A DNA stretch of 32,220 nucleotides from CAIYRG01 sp035318785 (GTDB taxonomy: Bacteria; Pseudomonadota; Alphaproteobacteria; Micropepsales; Micropepsaceae), in contig DATHDZ010000312.1 of assembly GCA_035318785.1 (NCBI GenBank), forward strand, positions 1 through 32,220, given 5' to 3'. Position 1 is the first letter of the stretch; each line of letters starts with the position of its first letter. Below are positions 24,104-32,220 of this stretch, piece after piece. The position numbers and the translations under genes were made by a program. The notes beneath the pieces were generated by a model. That model had not been told where the DNA came from. It made no database searches and saw only the letters and a program-made list of their open reading frames with translations.

Positions 24104-25023
24104 TAGATCTCCAGATCGTCCATTACCGAAGAGGGGAAATCATATTTCAGCGGTACGCCCGCCGCCTGTGGACGCACCCGTTCGAAAAAATGGAGAGCCT
24201 CGACGGACCCGCCGCCGCCCCAGACTTCCGGCGTCGCCAGATTCCATTTTCTGCGGAATTCCTGATAGGCGGTTTCGACCATCGCCATACGGCGGTCGCG
24301 AGCCTCATCAAAGCTCAACGCGTGGAGGGCCATCTCATGTTTGACGTGTCCACTGCCTTCGTGGAACAGCCACGCGCCTTTTGCGCAGATGAGCTTAAAC
24401 CCGGCCAGATGCGCGCGCACCCCATAATCGATGTCCCCGAAATAGCCGAAGAACCGCAAATCCAAGACACCGATTTTTTCGATCAGTGATCGCTTCACGA
24501 GAATGGCGTCGCCTGAGAGCACTTGGTCCTCTACATAGCGGCAACCGTTCGCACTGAAGGCGTTGCGCGAAAAATTGTCGATTTCCTGAAAGCTCTTGAG
24601 CTGTTCCTTGGGCTCGACCAGATGCTCGGGGTGGCTGTCCGTGTAATTGGACGTGCCGCGGATGATCCCGAAGTCCCGCGAAAGCGAGGAGACCAGAAGA
24701 ATTGCCTGAAAGAAGCTGGGCGTCACCAGCATGTCGTTGCTGATGAAGAAGACAATGTCGCGAGTCGCGAATTGCAGCCCAATCGAAAACACCCCGGAAT
24801 AATGCTGGTGCTTCCGCGACCGGACGATCTTGGTTTCATGACCCAGGGCGTTGGCGCGATGCAGACGAAAGGCATCAAGGATTTTCTCCTCGGGCGCGGA
24901 GGCATCATCGACCAGGATGAACTCGCAATTCAAATTGAGTCGCGAAACCGCAAACAGGATCGAGCCGAGGCATGTCGCGGTGAAGTGGCCGTTGTTGCGC
25001 GCGGGAACGATGATGCTCAGCAC
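24100..25023 (-). CDS. Glycosyltransferase family 2 protein
   Basis: The protein has 307 residues in the GT-A fold. It starts MLSIIVPARNNG, with the nucleotide-binding FILVDDAS (D39, D40), ISNDM at the DxD position (95-97), and GYFGDIDYGVRAHLAGF as the acceptor-side acidic region. There is no membrane segment. It would transfer a sugar from a nucleotide donor to a surface polymer or protein; specificity unknown. The start is a GTG at 25023 with a weak ribosome site. It follows the GT4 gene by 24 bases and overlaps the deacetylase-like gene, so the three probably share a transcript. Confidence 0.88.
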   Translation of the reverse strand: MLSIIVPARNNGHFTATCLGSILFAVSRLNLNCEFILVDDASAPEEKILDAFRLHRANALGHETKIVRSRKHQHYSGVFSIGLQFATRDIVFFISNDMLVTPSFFQAILLVSSLSRDFGIIRGTSNYTDSHPEHLVEPKEQLKSFQEIDNFSRNAFSANGCRYVEDQVLSGDAILVKRSLIEKIGVLDLRFFGYFGDIDYGVRAHLAGFKLICAKGAWLFHEGSGHVKHEMALHALSFDEARDRRMAMVETAYQEFRRKWNLATPEVWGGGGSVEALHFFERVRPQAAGVPLKYDFPSSVMDDLEIY

Positions 25024-25047
25024 CAGAAGGGCCCTTGGACGGGGAAG

Positions 25048-26217
25048 TCAGAGCGACAATAGCAAAGATTTCAATTGTCGCGCGTGATTTGACCAGGTCC
25101 TTCCCTCCTCCACAATCCACGCCGCGCCCGCTTGGCCGATCCTCTTGCGAAGCACAGTGTCGCTGTAGAGCCGTTCGAGCGCCTCCACGATTTCTTCCAC
25201 CTCGGATTCGCCCCATCCCTCCGTGCCCGAAGGTGGATAATCGCGCACGGTTCGCTGCCGCGTGAGAGGCACCGAGTTCCCTTCGACGATGAGGTCCTTC
25301 ACTCCGGTATTGGCGGCGAGAATGACCGGCACGCCGCAGGCCATCGCCTCCTTGGCAAGAAGATTGGTACAGGCTTCCGCGCGCGACGGCGCCAGAGCAC
25401 AGTCCATTTCGCGCAAAAGCGAGGGCATCATCGCGTTCGGAACCTGTCCGATTTCGATAATCTTCGCCGGATCGACGCCGTTCCTGGCGACCCACTTCTT
25501 CACGTCGATCATGCCTTGTGGGGTCAGTTCGAGAGGGGCGGCGAGCTTGCCCTGGAACCCTGCCGAAAGCTGCGGCCAGGGCGAGTGCCAAACGGTAACC
25601 AGCACCGCGTCGTCATGGCGCCGCGAAAACTCCCGAAATGCGAGCAGAACAAGGTCATGGCCTTTGCGGAATTCCACCTTGCCGCCGGAAAAAATGTAGA
25701 ACCGGTTTCCGTCGAGCACGCCCGATCTGGGTCCGGGATGGAACTGGGAGGGATCGATTCCCTCGAAGATGATCTCGACGCGCTTGGTGCAATTTGCCTT
25801 CAGCGCGTGCGCGTTCCAATGCGACGCGCAGAGCAGCACATCGAAGCGCGCCAGCTTCTCGTCCAGCCGTTCGAGATTAGTGTCTTCGAAGATGCAGCGG
25901 CCCATGGTCTTGGTGCCACGCAAGCCCCCCGGCCGAAACAACCCGTTGCCCAGTCCTTCCACCACAATCATGGGAAGCGTCTGTTCACCGCCCTGCAGCC
26001 GGCGCAATTCGGTTTGAAATTGGTTGGACCTGACAATCGCCTCGCCGCACGCCATGATTTTCAGCGGATCGACACCAGCCATGTCGTTCTCGGCGATCGG
26101 AAAGCCCATCAGAGGGCGAATCTTGGAATCATTCGCCCAATGCAGAAGCAGGTTCAGGCCGACAATGCCCCAACCGTAGAAATTGTTGGCGGCCCAATTG
26201 AGCAGGATGGGTTGCAT
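25048..26217 (-). CDS. Glycosyltransferase family 4 protein
   Basis: The protein has 389 residues from the ATG at 26217; a TTG two codons upstream is possible. It has the GT-B layout: an N-terminal acceptor domain starting NWAANNFYGWGIVGLN, a linker EGIDPSQFHPG, YIFSGGKVEFRKGHDLVLLAF, and the donor site ending APSRAEACTNLLAKEAMACGVP with the E-x7-E pair. It is a retaining, nucleotide-sugar-dependent enzyme of the cytoplasm or inner membrane face. Acceptor unknown. It is paired with the GT2 gene downstream; sppA lies 75 bases upstream. Confidence 0.9.
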   Translation of the reverse strand: MQPILLNWAANNFYGWGIVGLNLLLHWANDSKIRPLMGFPIAENDMAGVDPLKIMACGEAIVRSNQFQTELRRLQGGEQTLPMIVVEGLGNGLFRPGGLRGTKTMGRCIFEDTNLERLDEKLARFDVLLCASHWNAHALKANCTKRVEIIFEGIDPSQFHPGPRSGVLDGNRFYIFSGGKVEFRKGHDLVLLAFREFSRRHDDAVLVTVWHSPWPQLSAGFQGKLAAPLELTPQGMIDVKKWVARNGVDPAKIIEIGQVPNAMMPSLLREMDCALAPSRAEACTNLLAKEAMACGVPVILAANTGVKDLIVEGNSVPLTRQRTVRDYPPSGTEGWGESEVEEIVEALERLYSDTVLRKRIGQAGAAWIVEEGRTWSNHARQLKSLLLSL

Positions 26218-26292
26218 CCGCAACGATACCGAAAGAGGCCAAGCGAATATAGCTCACCCTGATTGGGCGGATCACTGACCGAGCAGGATCCT

Positions 26293-28071
26293 TCAATAGC
26301 GCGGCAGACCGATGGCCCTCAACTCGGCGCGTCCTTCGGGCATCGCGCGCACGGCTTCGACCAGTGCCTTGACCGGCGTCGCCTGCAACAGCGCGCTCAA
26401 TCCTTCCAACGCTTTCAGGCTGGCCACCGAACCATCGAGCAGTCGCGATACGGTGCCGACGAGACCATGCGGTTGGGGATAGCTCTTGAAGGCCACGCGC
26501 GTATTGGGCGAGATTCCGGCCAGGGTCTTGACCTCCGCGACGGCGGTCCAAAAGCCGCCGAGATCGTCCACCAGCCCGCGTTCTTTCGCGTCCGCCCCGG
26601 TCCAGACGCGGCCGCGTGCAATCTGCTCCACACGATCCAGCGGCATCTTGCGCCCTTCGGCCACCTTCTTTGTGAAATCGGCATAGACGATATCGGCCTG
26701 CATATTGACCTGCGCCAATTGGGTCTCGTTCCACGGCGTGATCCCGGTAAGAAAGAGCGCGTTCTTTCCGACGCCCAATTCGCGCGCTTCCAGACCGACC
26801 ATCTCCGCCGTTTTGCCGACCGCGAACTTGCCCCATAGCACGCCGATGGAGCCGGTGAGCGTTCCCGGCTCGGCGATGATGCGATCGGCGGCCATGGAGA
26901 TGTAATAACCACCGGAAGCCGCAACCGCGCCCATGCTGACCACAATGGGTTTGCCGGTGGCACGGGCTTTTTTCAGCGCATCCAAGATCTGATCGGACGC
27001 GATGGCCGAGCCGCCAGGCGAATCGACGCGCAAAAGGATCGCCTTCACATTCTTGTCTTCTGCCGCATCGCGGATCGCCTGAGAGAATGTGTCACCAGCG
27101 ACCGATGCCGAGCCCCGCTGCAGGGGGCTATCGTCCTCGCCCTCAACGATGTCGCCCGCCGCATGGACGAGCGCAATGGTGGGAGCGCCAAATCCTGCCC
27201 CTTGATTGCGGGTCGCCTGCACATAACGCTCGAAGGACGTGACTTTCGCGTCGGCGCCCGCACGCGATTTCGCGGCGTCGCGCGCTTCCGCGTCATAGCC
27301 GATATTGGTGATCAGCCCCTTCTCTTGCACGGCTTCCACCGTCGCCGGCGCCGCATCCAAGACCGCGGTCAACACCGCGCGGTCGAGCTTGCGGTCCGTC
27401 GACGCTTCGGTGGTCGCCGAATCATACCAGGACTGCAGGACCCGCAAGGTGGCCTCGCGATGCGGCGCGGTGAAGTCGGTTTGCGTAAAGACATTGGCAG
27501 CGTTCTTGTATTCGTAGCGTTGGACGAATTGCGGGACCGCGTTGACCTTGTCGAATAGGCCTTTGAAGAACAGCGTCGTCGTCGCCGTGCCGGCGCTGAA
27601 GAATGTGCTGACCGGCTGCATCCAGATCTGATCGGCGCCCGCGGCCACGGTGTAATCGCCTAGCCCGCTCGAATAGAAGCTCTGGGAATGTGCGATCACG
27701 AATTTTCCGGATTCCTTGAAGTGCTTGAGCGCGTCGCGCAGCTCTTCGGCCTTGGGTACCGAGAGATCGGCCGTTCCGACTCGCAGGAAAATGCCTTTCA
27801 CGCGGGCATCGCGCGCCGCCCTGTCCAGCCCCATCACCACATCCATGATGGAGGGGTTTGCTTCACCCAGATCGAACAAGCTTGACGAGGATTTATCTTC
27901 CATCGACTGGCGCAGATCCAGCTCGAGGACCGTGTTCCGAGCGATGCCGTCGCCGCTAAAGACACCGACGCCCACCAACACCAGCATGAGAATGATCGCG
28001 AACACCACCACTTTGGCGATCCCGTTAAGAACGCTTTTCACGATTTCCCACATCCAGGACAGAACGATCAT
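26293..28071 (-). CDS. sppA: Signal peptide peptidase SppA, 67K (tandem-domain) type
   Basis: The protein has 592 residues, the double-domain form. One N-terminal membrane helix (about 19-39) anchors it with the body in the periplasm. The catalytic lysine K189 lies in YEYKNAANVF of the first domain and the nucleophile S386 in GAVAASGGYYIS of the second, matching the split Ser-Lys dyad of E. coli SppA. DSPGGSAIASDQI precedes the nucleophile. It degrades cleaved signal peptides in the inner membrane. GGAG lies seven bases before the ATG at 28071. Confidence 0.95.
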   Translation of the reverse strand: MIVLSWMWEIVKSVLNGIAKVVVFAIILMLVLVGVGVFSGDGIARNTVLELDLRQSMEDKSSSSLFDLGEANPSIMDVVMGLDRAARDARVKGIFLRVGTADLSVPKAEELRDALKHFKESGKFVIAHSQSFYSSGLGDYTVAAGADQIWMQPVSTFFSAGTATTTLFFKGLFDKVNAVPQFVQRYEYKNAANVFTQTDFTAPHREATLRVLQSWYDSATTEASTDRKLDRAVLTAVLDAAPATVEAVQEKGLITNIGYDAEARDAAKSRAGADAKVTSFERYVQATRNQGAGFGAPTIALVHAAGDIVEGEDDSPLQRGSASVAGDTFSQAIRDAAEDKNVKAILLRVDSPGGSAIASDQILDALKKARATGKPIVVSMGAVAASGGYYISMAADRIIAEPGTLTGSIGVLWGKFAVGKTAEMVGLEARELGVGKNALFLTGITPWNETQLAQVNMQADIVYADFTKKVAEGRKMPLDRVEQIARGRVWTGADAKERGLVDDLGGFWTAVAEVKTLAGISPNTRVAFKSYPQPHGLVGTVSRLLDGSVASLKALEGLSALLQATPVKALVEAVRAMPEGRAELRAIGLPRY

Positions 28072-28184
28072 GACATTTCTCCGCTTCGACCGACGGGAGC
28101 GCTCGGCTCTTCAGATCGAATCTATAGGGAAATGCCTTAAGGAAGACCAATGTCTGCGCCGCGGGTGCGCCCGGGAACTTGGCG

Positions 28185-28523
28185 CTACAGCGCCTGCGGG
28201 CCCTCCTCGCCCGTGCGGATGCGCTTGGCGGACAGCAGATCGAAGATGAAAATTTTTCCATCGCCGATCTTGCCGGTGCGGGCCGATCGCATGATCACCT
28301 CCGCCACCTCCTCGGACTTCTCGTCTTCAACCGCAATTTCGAGTTTCAGCTTCGGCACGTAATTGATGGTGTATTCCGCGCCGCGATAGACCTCTTTGTG
28401 TCCCCTCTGTCGTCCGTAACCGCGAACTTCGCTGACCGTAAGCCCGCCGACGCCTGCTTCGGTGAGCGCCTCGCGCACAACATCGATGCGGTGCGGTTGA
28501 ATGATGGCGACAATGAGTTTCAT
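28185..28523 (-). CDS. glnK: Nitrogen regulatory protein P-II (GlnB/GlnK family)
   Basis: The protein has 112 residues, the exact P-II length, from the ATG at 28523; an upstream in-frame start at 28670 would lie inside amtB. The T loop GRQRGHKEVYRGAEY carries Y51, the uridylylation site. The B loop TGKIGDGKIFIF and the C-terminal RIRTGEEG are present. It senses 2-oxoglutarate and ATP/ADP, and binds AmtB to block ammonium uptake when nitrogen is plentiful. Its ATG overlaps the amtB stop as ATGA. The amtB-linked position favours GlnK over GlnB. Confidence 0.95.
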   Translation of the reverse strand: MKLIVAIIQPHRIDVVREALTEAGVGGLTVSEVRGYGRQRGHKEVYRGAEYTINYVPKLKLEIAVEDEKSEEVAEVIMRSARTGKIGDGKIFIFDLLSAKRIRTGEEGPQAL

Positions 28524-29758
28524 TGGCTGGTTCCTCCGAACGCGACGTTGTAGCCCGCCTCGCCATGGGTGGTAAGGTCGAGCCCTTGGGTCTCGCTTTC
28601 CTGCGCCACACGCAAGCCCACGAGCGCCTCGGTGATCTTGATGAGGGCGAAACTTATCCCTCCGGACCACACCGCTGCGGTGATAACGCCTGTCGCCTGC
28701 ACGCCGAATTGGGAAGCCATGGTGACTCCGTCCCCGTAACCCACACCACCGAATTCCACCGCCATCAGGATCGCTGTCAGCAAGGTTCCGGTCATTCCGC
28801 CGATGCCGTGAACGGCAAAGACATCCAGCGAATCATCGACAACCAGGCGCAGCTTCACAACTTGCACCATCGCGTAACACAATGCGCCGCTGACGATTCC
28901 GATGATAATGGCGCCCATCGGGCCGACATAACCGGAGGCGGGCGTGATGGTGGCAAGCCCCGCGATCGTCCCCGTGACGGTGCCTATCAGGCTCGGCTTG
29001 CGGAACCGCGCCCATTCGATGGCCATCCAGGTGAGCGAGGCGACCGCCGCCGCCATATGAGTCACCAGCATGGCCATGCCCGCATCGGCGCCTGCCGTGA
29101 GGGCGGAACCTGCATTGAAGCCGAACCAGCCGACCCACAGCATCGCAGCGCCCACCATGACGATCCAGGGCGCATGAGGGGGTTGCAGGCTGTGTGGAAA
29201 GCCTTCGCGCTTGCCGAGCGCCATCGCCACCACAAGCGCGGAGATTCCCGCTGTCGTATGAACCACAATGCCGCCGGCGAAATCCTTGACGCCCATCGCG
29301 GCGAGCCAACCGCCGCCCCACACCCAATGCGCAACGGGTGCGTAAACCGCGATCAGCCAAAGGCCGGAGAACAAGAGTACGGCGCTGAATTTGATCCGCT
29401 CGACATAGGCGCCGATAATCAGCGCCGGCGTGATGATCGCGAAGGTCATCTGGAACATGATGTAGACGGTGTCGGGAATTGTCGTTCCGGGATGGACCGC
29501 GCCGCGCACGACACCGGCGAGGAAAGCCTGACTGAGGTCGCCGGTCCAAGGATTGGTGCCGACAAACGCCAGCGAATAGGCCCCGGCGAACCACAGCACC
29601 GACACCAGGCAGGCGATCGCCACGCAATGCATCAGCACCGAGAGGACGTTCTTCGCCCGCACCAAACCTGCATAGAAAAGCGCCAGTCCTGGTAATGTCA
29701 TGAAAAGGACCAGGACGGTTGACGTTAACATCCAGGCCGTGTCTGCCCCATTGATCAT
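28520..29758 (-). CDS. amtB: Ammonium transporter
   Basis: The protein has 412 residues with about eleven membrane helices. The pore features are KDFAGGIVVHTTAG (conserved aspartate and first pore histidine) and FAVHGIGG (second pore histidine). Further family features are FYAGLVRAKN and the ERIKFSA loop. There is no long cleavable signal as in E. coli AmtB. It conducts ammonium or ammonia across the inner membrane under P-II control. The ATG at 29758 has only a weak ribosome site. It precedes and overlaps glnK, the opposite of the common glnK-amtB order. Confidence 0.96.
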   Translation of the reverse strand: MINGADTAWMLTSTVLVLFMTLPGLALFYAGLVRAKNVLSVLMHCVAIACLVSVLWFAGAYSLAFVGTNPWTGDLSQAFLAGVVRGAVHPGTTIPDTVYIMFQMTFAIITPALIIGAYVERIKFSAVLLFSGLWLIAVYAPVAHWVWGGGWLAAMGVKDFAGGIVVHTTAGISALVVAMALGKREGFPHSLQPPHAPWIVMVGAAMLWVGWFGFNAGSALTAGADAGMAMLVTHMAAAVASLTWMAIEWARFRKPSLIGTVTGTIAGLATITPASGYVGPMGAIIIGIVSGALCYAMVQVVKLRLVVDDSLDVFAVHGIGGMTGTLLTAILMAVEFGGVGYGDGVTMASQFGVQATGVITAAVWSGGISFALIKITEALVGLRVAQESETQGLDLTTHGEAGYNVAFGGTSQ

Positions 29759-30067
29759 CAGCTTGCCCCCAATTTGATCGATTCTGACCGTGGTTTTGGT
29801 CGATCGCCTTTAGGACGTGCAGTCTGCTGCTTTTTTTGGCCGAGGCAAAGCTCCCCCTCGGGCAAGCCTCCCGCGAGGCGCAGGGTAGCGCGCCTCCCTC
29901 CGCACAACCCCTTCGGGCAGGGCAACAGCTTGAAAATCTTGTTTTGTTCACCCAAGCCGGTTTGTTCTGTATGATGCGTGGAGCCTTGCTCTCACCGAAC
30001 CGGATTCCTGATAAGGTTTGGCTCTGCCGGGCACGGGCAATAGCGGCGAATTGGGGAGGGAAGATCC
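29759..30067. promoter_or_regulatory. Divergent intergenic region between amtB and the MBL-fold gene
   Basis: These 309 bases separate divergent genes and should hold both promoters. The end carries GGGAGGGAAGATCC, the ribosome site of the plus-strand gene. A TATGAT hexamer at 29970-29975 is a possible -10 element, but no good -35 is found at normal spacing. No convincing sigma-54 site was seen for amtB. No gene was found here. Confidence 0.4.
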
Positions 30068-31714
30068 ATGCGTCCGTTAAGCATGAAGACCACTGCAATA
30101 TCGGTATTTGGCATCAGCATCGCGTTGGGCATGGCCTATGCGACCGCATGGGGCGCGGAGACGCCGCAAAGTCTCACCGACGCAGCCTACAAGGCGATGG
30201 GAATGTCGGACGTCAAGCTCGCGCCTGCGCAAGTCGTTACCCTCATCACGCGCGGCAGCATGCAGGCCTGGGACCCGGGCGAATCCGAATCGGTCAACAC
30301 GCCGATGAAGCCCGATTGGGGCACATCGACCTTCTCTCAGTTCTGGGACCGTTCGCGGGGGCTTTACCGAATCGAATGGGACCGCCCGAGGGCGAATGGG
30401 GAACGGCGGAAATACACCGAAATTCTCACCGATGAATATGACGGGCACATGGGCGGCTATGTCATGGGCATCGACGTCAATGGCGGACAGCCTGCCCGCG
30501 CGGTCCAAGCCAACAACATGCCGATTCACACGGAGTCGGGATTAAGGCTGGCTGCGACGTTGCGCGAATTGGAACGCGTCAACATCGTCGACGAGATGCA
30601 CGAGAATCCGGACCGTCTGTCGGACTTGCCCAATCAGCGCGCCGCCGGCAAATCCTATCCCGCCGTGCAGTATCGCGGGGATTACGGCACATTCACCGTG
30701 CTCTTCGACCCGGCGACGCATTTTCCCGCGGTGGTCAGGACACGCGACTTCGAAGTACATGATGGCGATTCCGATTACGACTTGACGCTTTCCGACTGGC
30801 GCGCCGTCGGTATGGCCGGCGTCAAGATGCCGTTCCACCAGGTCATCACGGTCAACGGCACGAAGATCTTCGACACGACGCTGACCCAGGTCACGTTCAA
30901 TCCTCAGCTCGCGGTCGACGCCTTCACGGTTCCCGCTGCGCTGCGCGGGAAGGCGGCAGCGCCGGCGCCCGTCGGCAAGATTCCCTACCAATGGATCTTG
31001 CGGCGGCTCGGGAACGGCTTCTATCTGGATTCGGATGCTCTCTACACGGACGATGGCGGCAGCTTAAAGATGACCGATGTCGCTCCGAACGTCAGCTTCG
31101 TCTCGGGTGGCTCGCACAATGCGCTGGTGGTTGCGACCAACTCCTATCTCGTGGTGTTCGATGCCGCGGGCGATGACGGGATGTCGCAATGGGTCATCAA
31201 TGAGGCAGCGAAGAAATATCCGGGTAAGCCGTTCCGCTATGTCGTGTTGACCCATCATCACATCGACCATACCGGCGGCATTCGTGCCTATGCCGCGCAA
31301 GGCGCCACCATCGTCGTCGGCAAAGGTAATGGAGCGTTCTTCCGCAAGGCGCTGGCTGCACCGCACAACCTCGATCCCTATCCCTTGAAGCCCTTTACGC
31401 CCAAGGTGATCGAGGTCGACGGTAAGTGGAGCATCAACGATGCGGGGCGCGAGATCGATGCCTATTCGCTCGATACCGCGCACGCCACGGGTTACATCAT
31501 CCCCTATATTCCCGATGCGAAGCTCGCCTTCGTGACCGATTTGTGGAATCCGGGAGCGCCGATCAATGGTCCGGCCAACCCGGCCCAGGTCTCGATCGTG
31601 CGCGGCGTGGAGAAGATGGGCATCCAGCCCGAGCGCTTCGCGGGTGGTCATGGCGCGGTCGGCAATTACGCGGATCTCGTGCAAGCCGTCCAAAGGACGC
31701 AAGCGGCGCGATAA
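30068..31714 (+). CDS. Secreted metallo-beta-lactamase-fold hydrolase with a novel N-terminal domain
   Basis: The protein has 548 residues. A signal peptide covers 1-30 (ending ATAWGAE). Residues 35-310 form a region I do not recognise, with GSMQAWDPGESESV and a beta-rich stretch (FTVLFDPATHFPAVVRTRDFEV) that recalls outer-membrane lipoprotein-sorting-like folds. The C-terminal half is an MBL-fold hydrolase with HHHIDH (H396, H398, D400, H401), a histidine in DTAHATGY, an aspartate in FVTDLWNPG and a histidine in AGGHGAV. These are the ligands for a two-metal site. Substrate unknown. GGGAGG lies seven or eight bases before the ATG. The following gene is a paralogue in its N-terminal part. Confidence 0.88.
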   Translation: MRPLSMKTTAISVFGISIALGMAYATAWGAETPQSLTDAAYKAMGMSDVKLAPAQVVTLITRGSMQAWDPGESESVNTPMKPDWGTSTFSQFWDRSRGLYRIEWDRPRANGERRKYTEILTDEYDGHMGGYVMGIDVNGGQPARAVQANNMPIHTESGLRLAATLRELERVNIVDEMHENPDRLSDLPNQRAAGKSYPAVQYRGDYGTFTVLFDPATHFPAVVRTRDFEVHDGDSDYDLTLSDWRAVGMAGVKMPFHQVITVNGTKIFDTTLTQVTFNPQLAVDAFTVPAALRGKAAAPAPVGKIPYQWILRRLGNGFYLDSDALYTDDGGSLKMTDVAPNVSFVSGGSHNALVVATNSYLVVFDAAGDDGMSQWVINEAAKKYPGKPFRYVVLTHHHIDHTGGIRAYAAQGATIVVGKGNGAFFRKALAAPHNLDPYPLKPFTPKVIEVDGKWSINDAGREIDAYSLDTAHATGYIIPYIPDAKLAFVTDLWNPGAPINGPANPAQVSIVRGVEKMGIQPERFAGGHGAVGNYADLVQAVQRTQAAR

Positions 31715-31759
31715 CGAATTTCTGCCTTAAGAAAATTGCTTCGTCTCTAAATCAACGAC

Positions 31760-31791
31760 GCGAACAGGGCTTCGGCCCTGTTCGCAATTTT
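31760..31791 (+). terminator. UUCG-loop hairpin between the two paralogous genes
   Basis: An 11-pair perfect stem, GCGAACAGGGC (31760-31770) and GCCCTGTTCGC (31775-31785), closes a TTCG tetraloop and is followed by AATTTT. It has the form of an intrinsic terminator for the upstream gene. It ends only a few bases before the next gene's GGGGAGG, so it could also act as an attenuator or mRNA-stabilising structure. Confidence 0.75.
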
Positions 31792-31806
31792 CGGGGAGGT
31801 CTGCCA

Positions 31807-32220
31807 ATGGGCAGGGGAAGCGTGAAGCTCGCCGGCGCATCGCTGGGCGCCATCGCCTTGAGCGCCTTTCTGGCTTTCGGCGCCACGGGAGCCGCGCCGG
31901 CAACGCCGCCAACGCCGTCACAGGCGCTTGTCAACGATGCTTTCAAAGCCATGGGCATGGGAGAGCAATATCTCGGGGAAGGATTCAGGCCCCCAGACAT
32001 GCTGGTGACCCTGACCGCGAGGGGAAGCGTGCAGTCCTGGGACCCGGGTGAATCCGAATCGGTCAGCGACCTGACCAAGCCGGACGTCGGCACCTCGACC
32101 TTCGTGCACCGTTGGGATCACGCGCGCGGGATGTTTCGTACCGAATGGGTGCGCCCAAGAGCCGGCGGCGGCATGCGCACCTACACCGAAATCTTTTCGC
32201 CCGATGGCGGCTATGTCGTC
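31807..32220 (+). CDS. Paralogue of the preceding MBL-fold protein (3' end outside the window)
   Basis: The first 138 codons are open to the window end. The start ATG at 31807 has GGGGAGG seven bases upstream. A signal peptide is likely (hydrophobic 8-30, through FLAFGATGAAPA). From about residue 40 it matches the previous protein: NDAFKAMGMGE, then ARGSVQSWDPGESESV, KPDVGTSTF, WDHARGMFRTEWVRPRA and TYTEIF. Whether it also has an MBL domain cannot be seen. The pair is a tandem duplication that has diverged. Confidence 0.85.
   Translation, partial: MGRGSVKLAGASLGAIALSAFLAFGATGAAPATPPTPSQALVNDAFKAMGMGEQYLGEGFRPPDMLVTLTARGSVQSWDPGESESVSDLTKPDVGTSTFVHRWDHARGMFRTEWVRPRAGGGMRTYTEIFSPDGGYVV

Noticed and set aside
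28524..28670. 49-codon N-terminal extension of glnK
   Set aside because: It lies within amtB. P-II proteins are 112 residues, which matches the ATG at 28523 exactly.
28523..29695. 390-codon plus-strand frame opposite amtB
   Set aside because: Antisense shadow; the histidine/arginine-rich translation matches no family and amtB is certain.
29833..29868. Hairpin with a T run in the amtB upstream region as a terminator
   Set aside because: On the plus strand the T run precedes the stem instead of following it, and on the minus strand it reads as A, so neither orientation forms an intrinsic terminator.

Overview
The window is GC-rich, densely coded bacterial DNA. Its gene content and order point to an alphaproteobacterium close to the Hyphomicrobiales/Micropepsales type. 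The evidence is a cluster of xseB, ispA, dxs and tlyA, a run of dnaJ-like gene, fabI, histidine phosphatase and aroC, a long TonB-dependent receptor with an ITGS-type TonB box, and intergenic repeats of the GTCATCCCGG and CTAGAGCATGATC kinds. The species cannot be named from sequence alone. No rRNA, tRNA, CRISPR array, transposase or prophage gene was seen.

Layout. 1-129 is a 51-bp perfect inverted repeat that starts at the window edge. 168-3732 holds two divergent genes for TPR-containing protein-modifying enzymes: a PRMT7/9-like arginine methyltransferase (minus) and an OGT/SPINDLY-like GT41 glycosyltransferase (plus). 3889-9919 holds a TonB-dependent receptor with a duplicated N-terminal TonB-box region and, upstream on the same strand, a PQQ-dependent dehydrogenase. 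9998-11634 is a two-gene unit in which a NMT1-like substrate-binding protein is translationally coupled to pdxH. 11746-15594 is a plus-strand housekeeping run (CbpA-like DnaJ, fabI, histidine phosphatase, aroC), with two large palindromic elements just before fabI. 15607-17646 encodes a secreted C13/caspase-like peptidase and a TrmA/RlmD-like RNA methyltransferase. 17732-18766 is a Tat-type alpha/beta hydrolase.

18770-28071 is a long minus-strand series: sppA, GT4, GT2, histone-deacetylase-like amidohydrolase, xseB, ispA, dxs, a repeat-flanked GIY-YIG gene and tlyA. dxs and ispA supply isoprenoid precursors. 28185-29758 is amtB followed by an overlapping glnK, the reverse of the usual order. 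30068 to the window end holds two tandem secreted proteins with a shared N-terminal domain. The first has a C-terminal metallo-beta-lactamase domain; the second is cut by the window edge. A UUCG-loop hairpin lies between them.

The most unusual points are the pairing of a TPR-PRMT with a TPR-OGT around one short promoter region, a nine-G tract inside the OGT gene, the TonB-box duplication with a 15-bp coding tandem repeat, the GIY-YIG cassette with symmetric repeats between dxs and tlyA, and the twin palindromes in the fabI leader.
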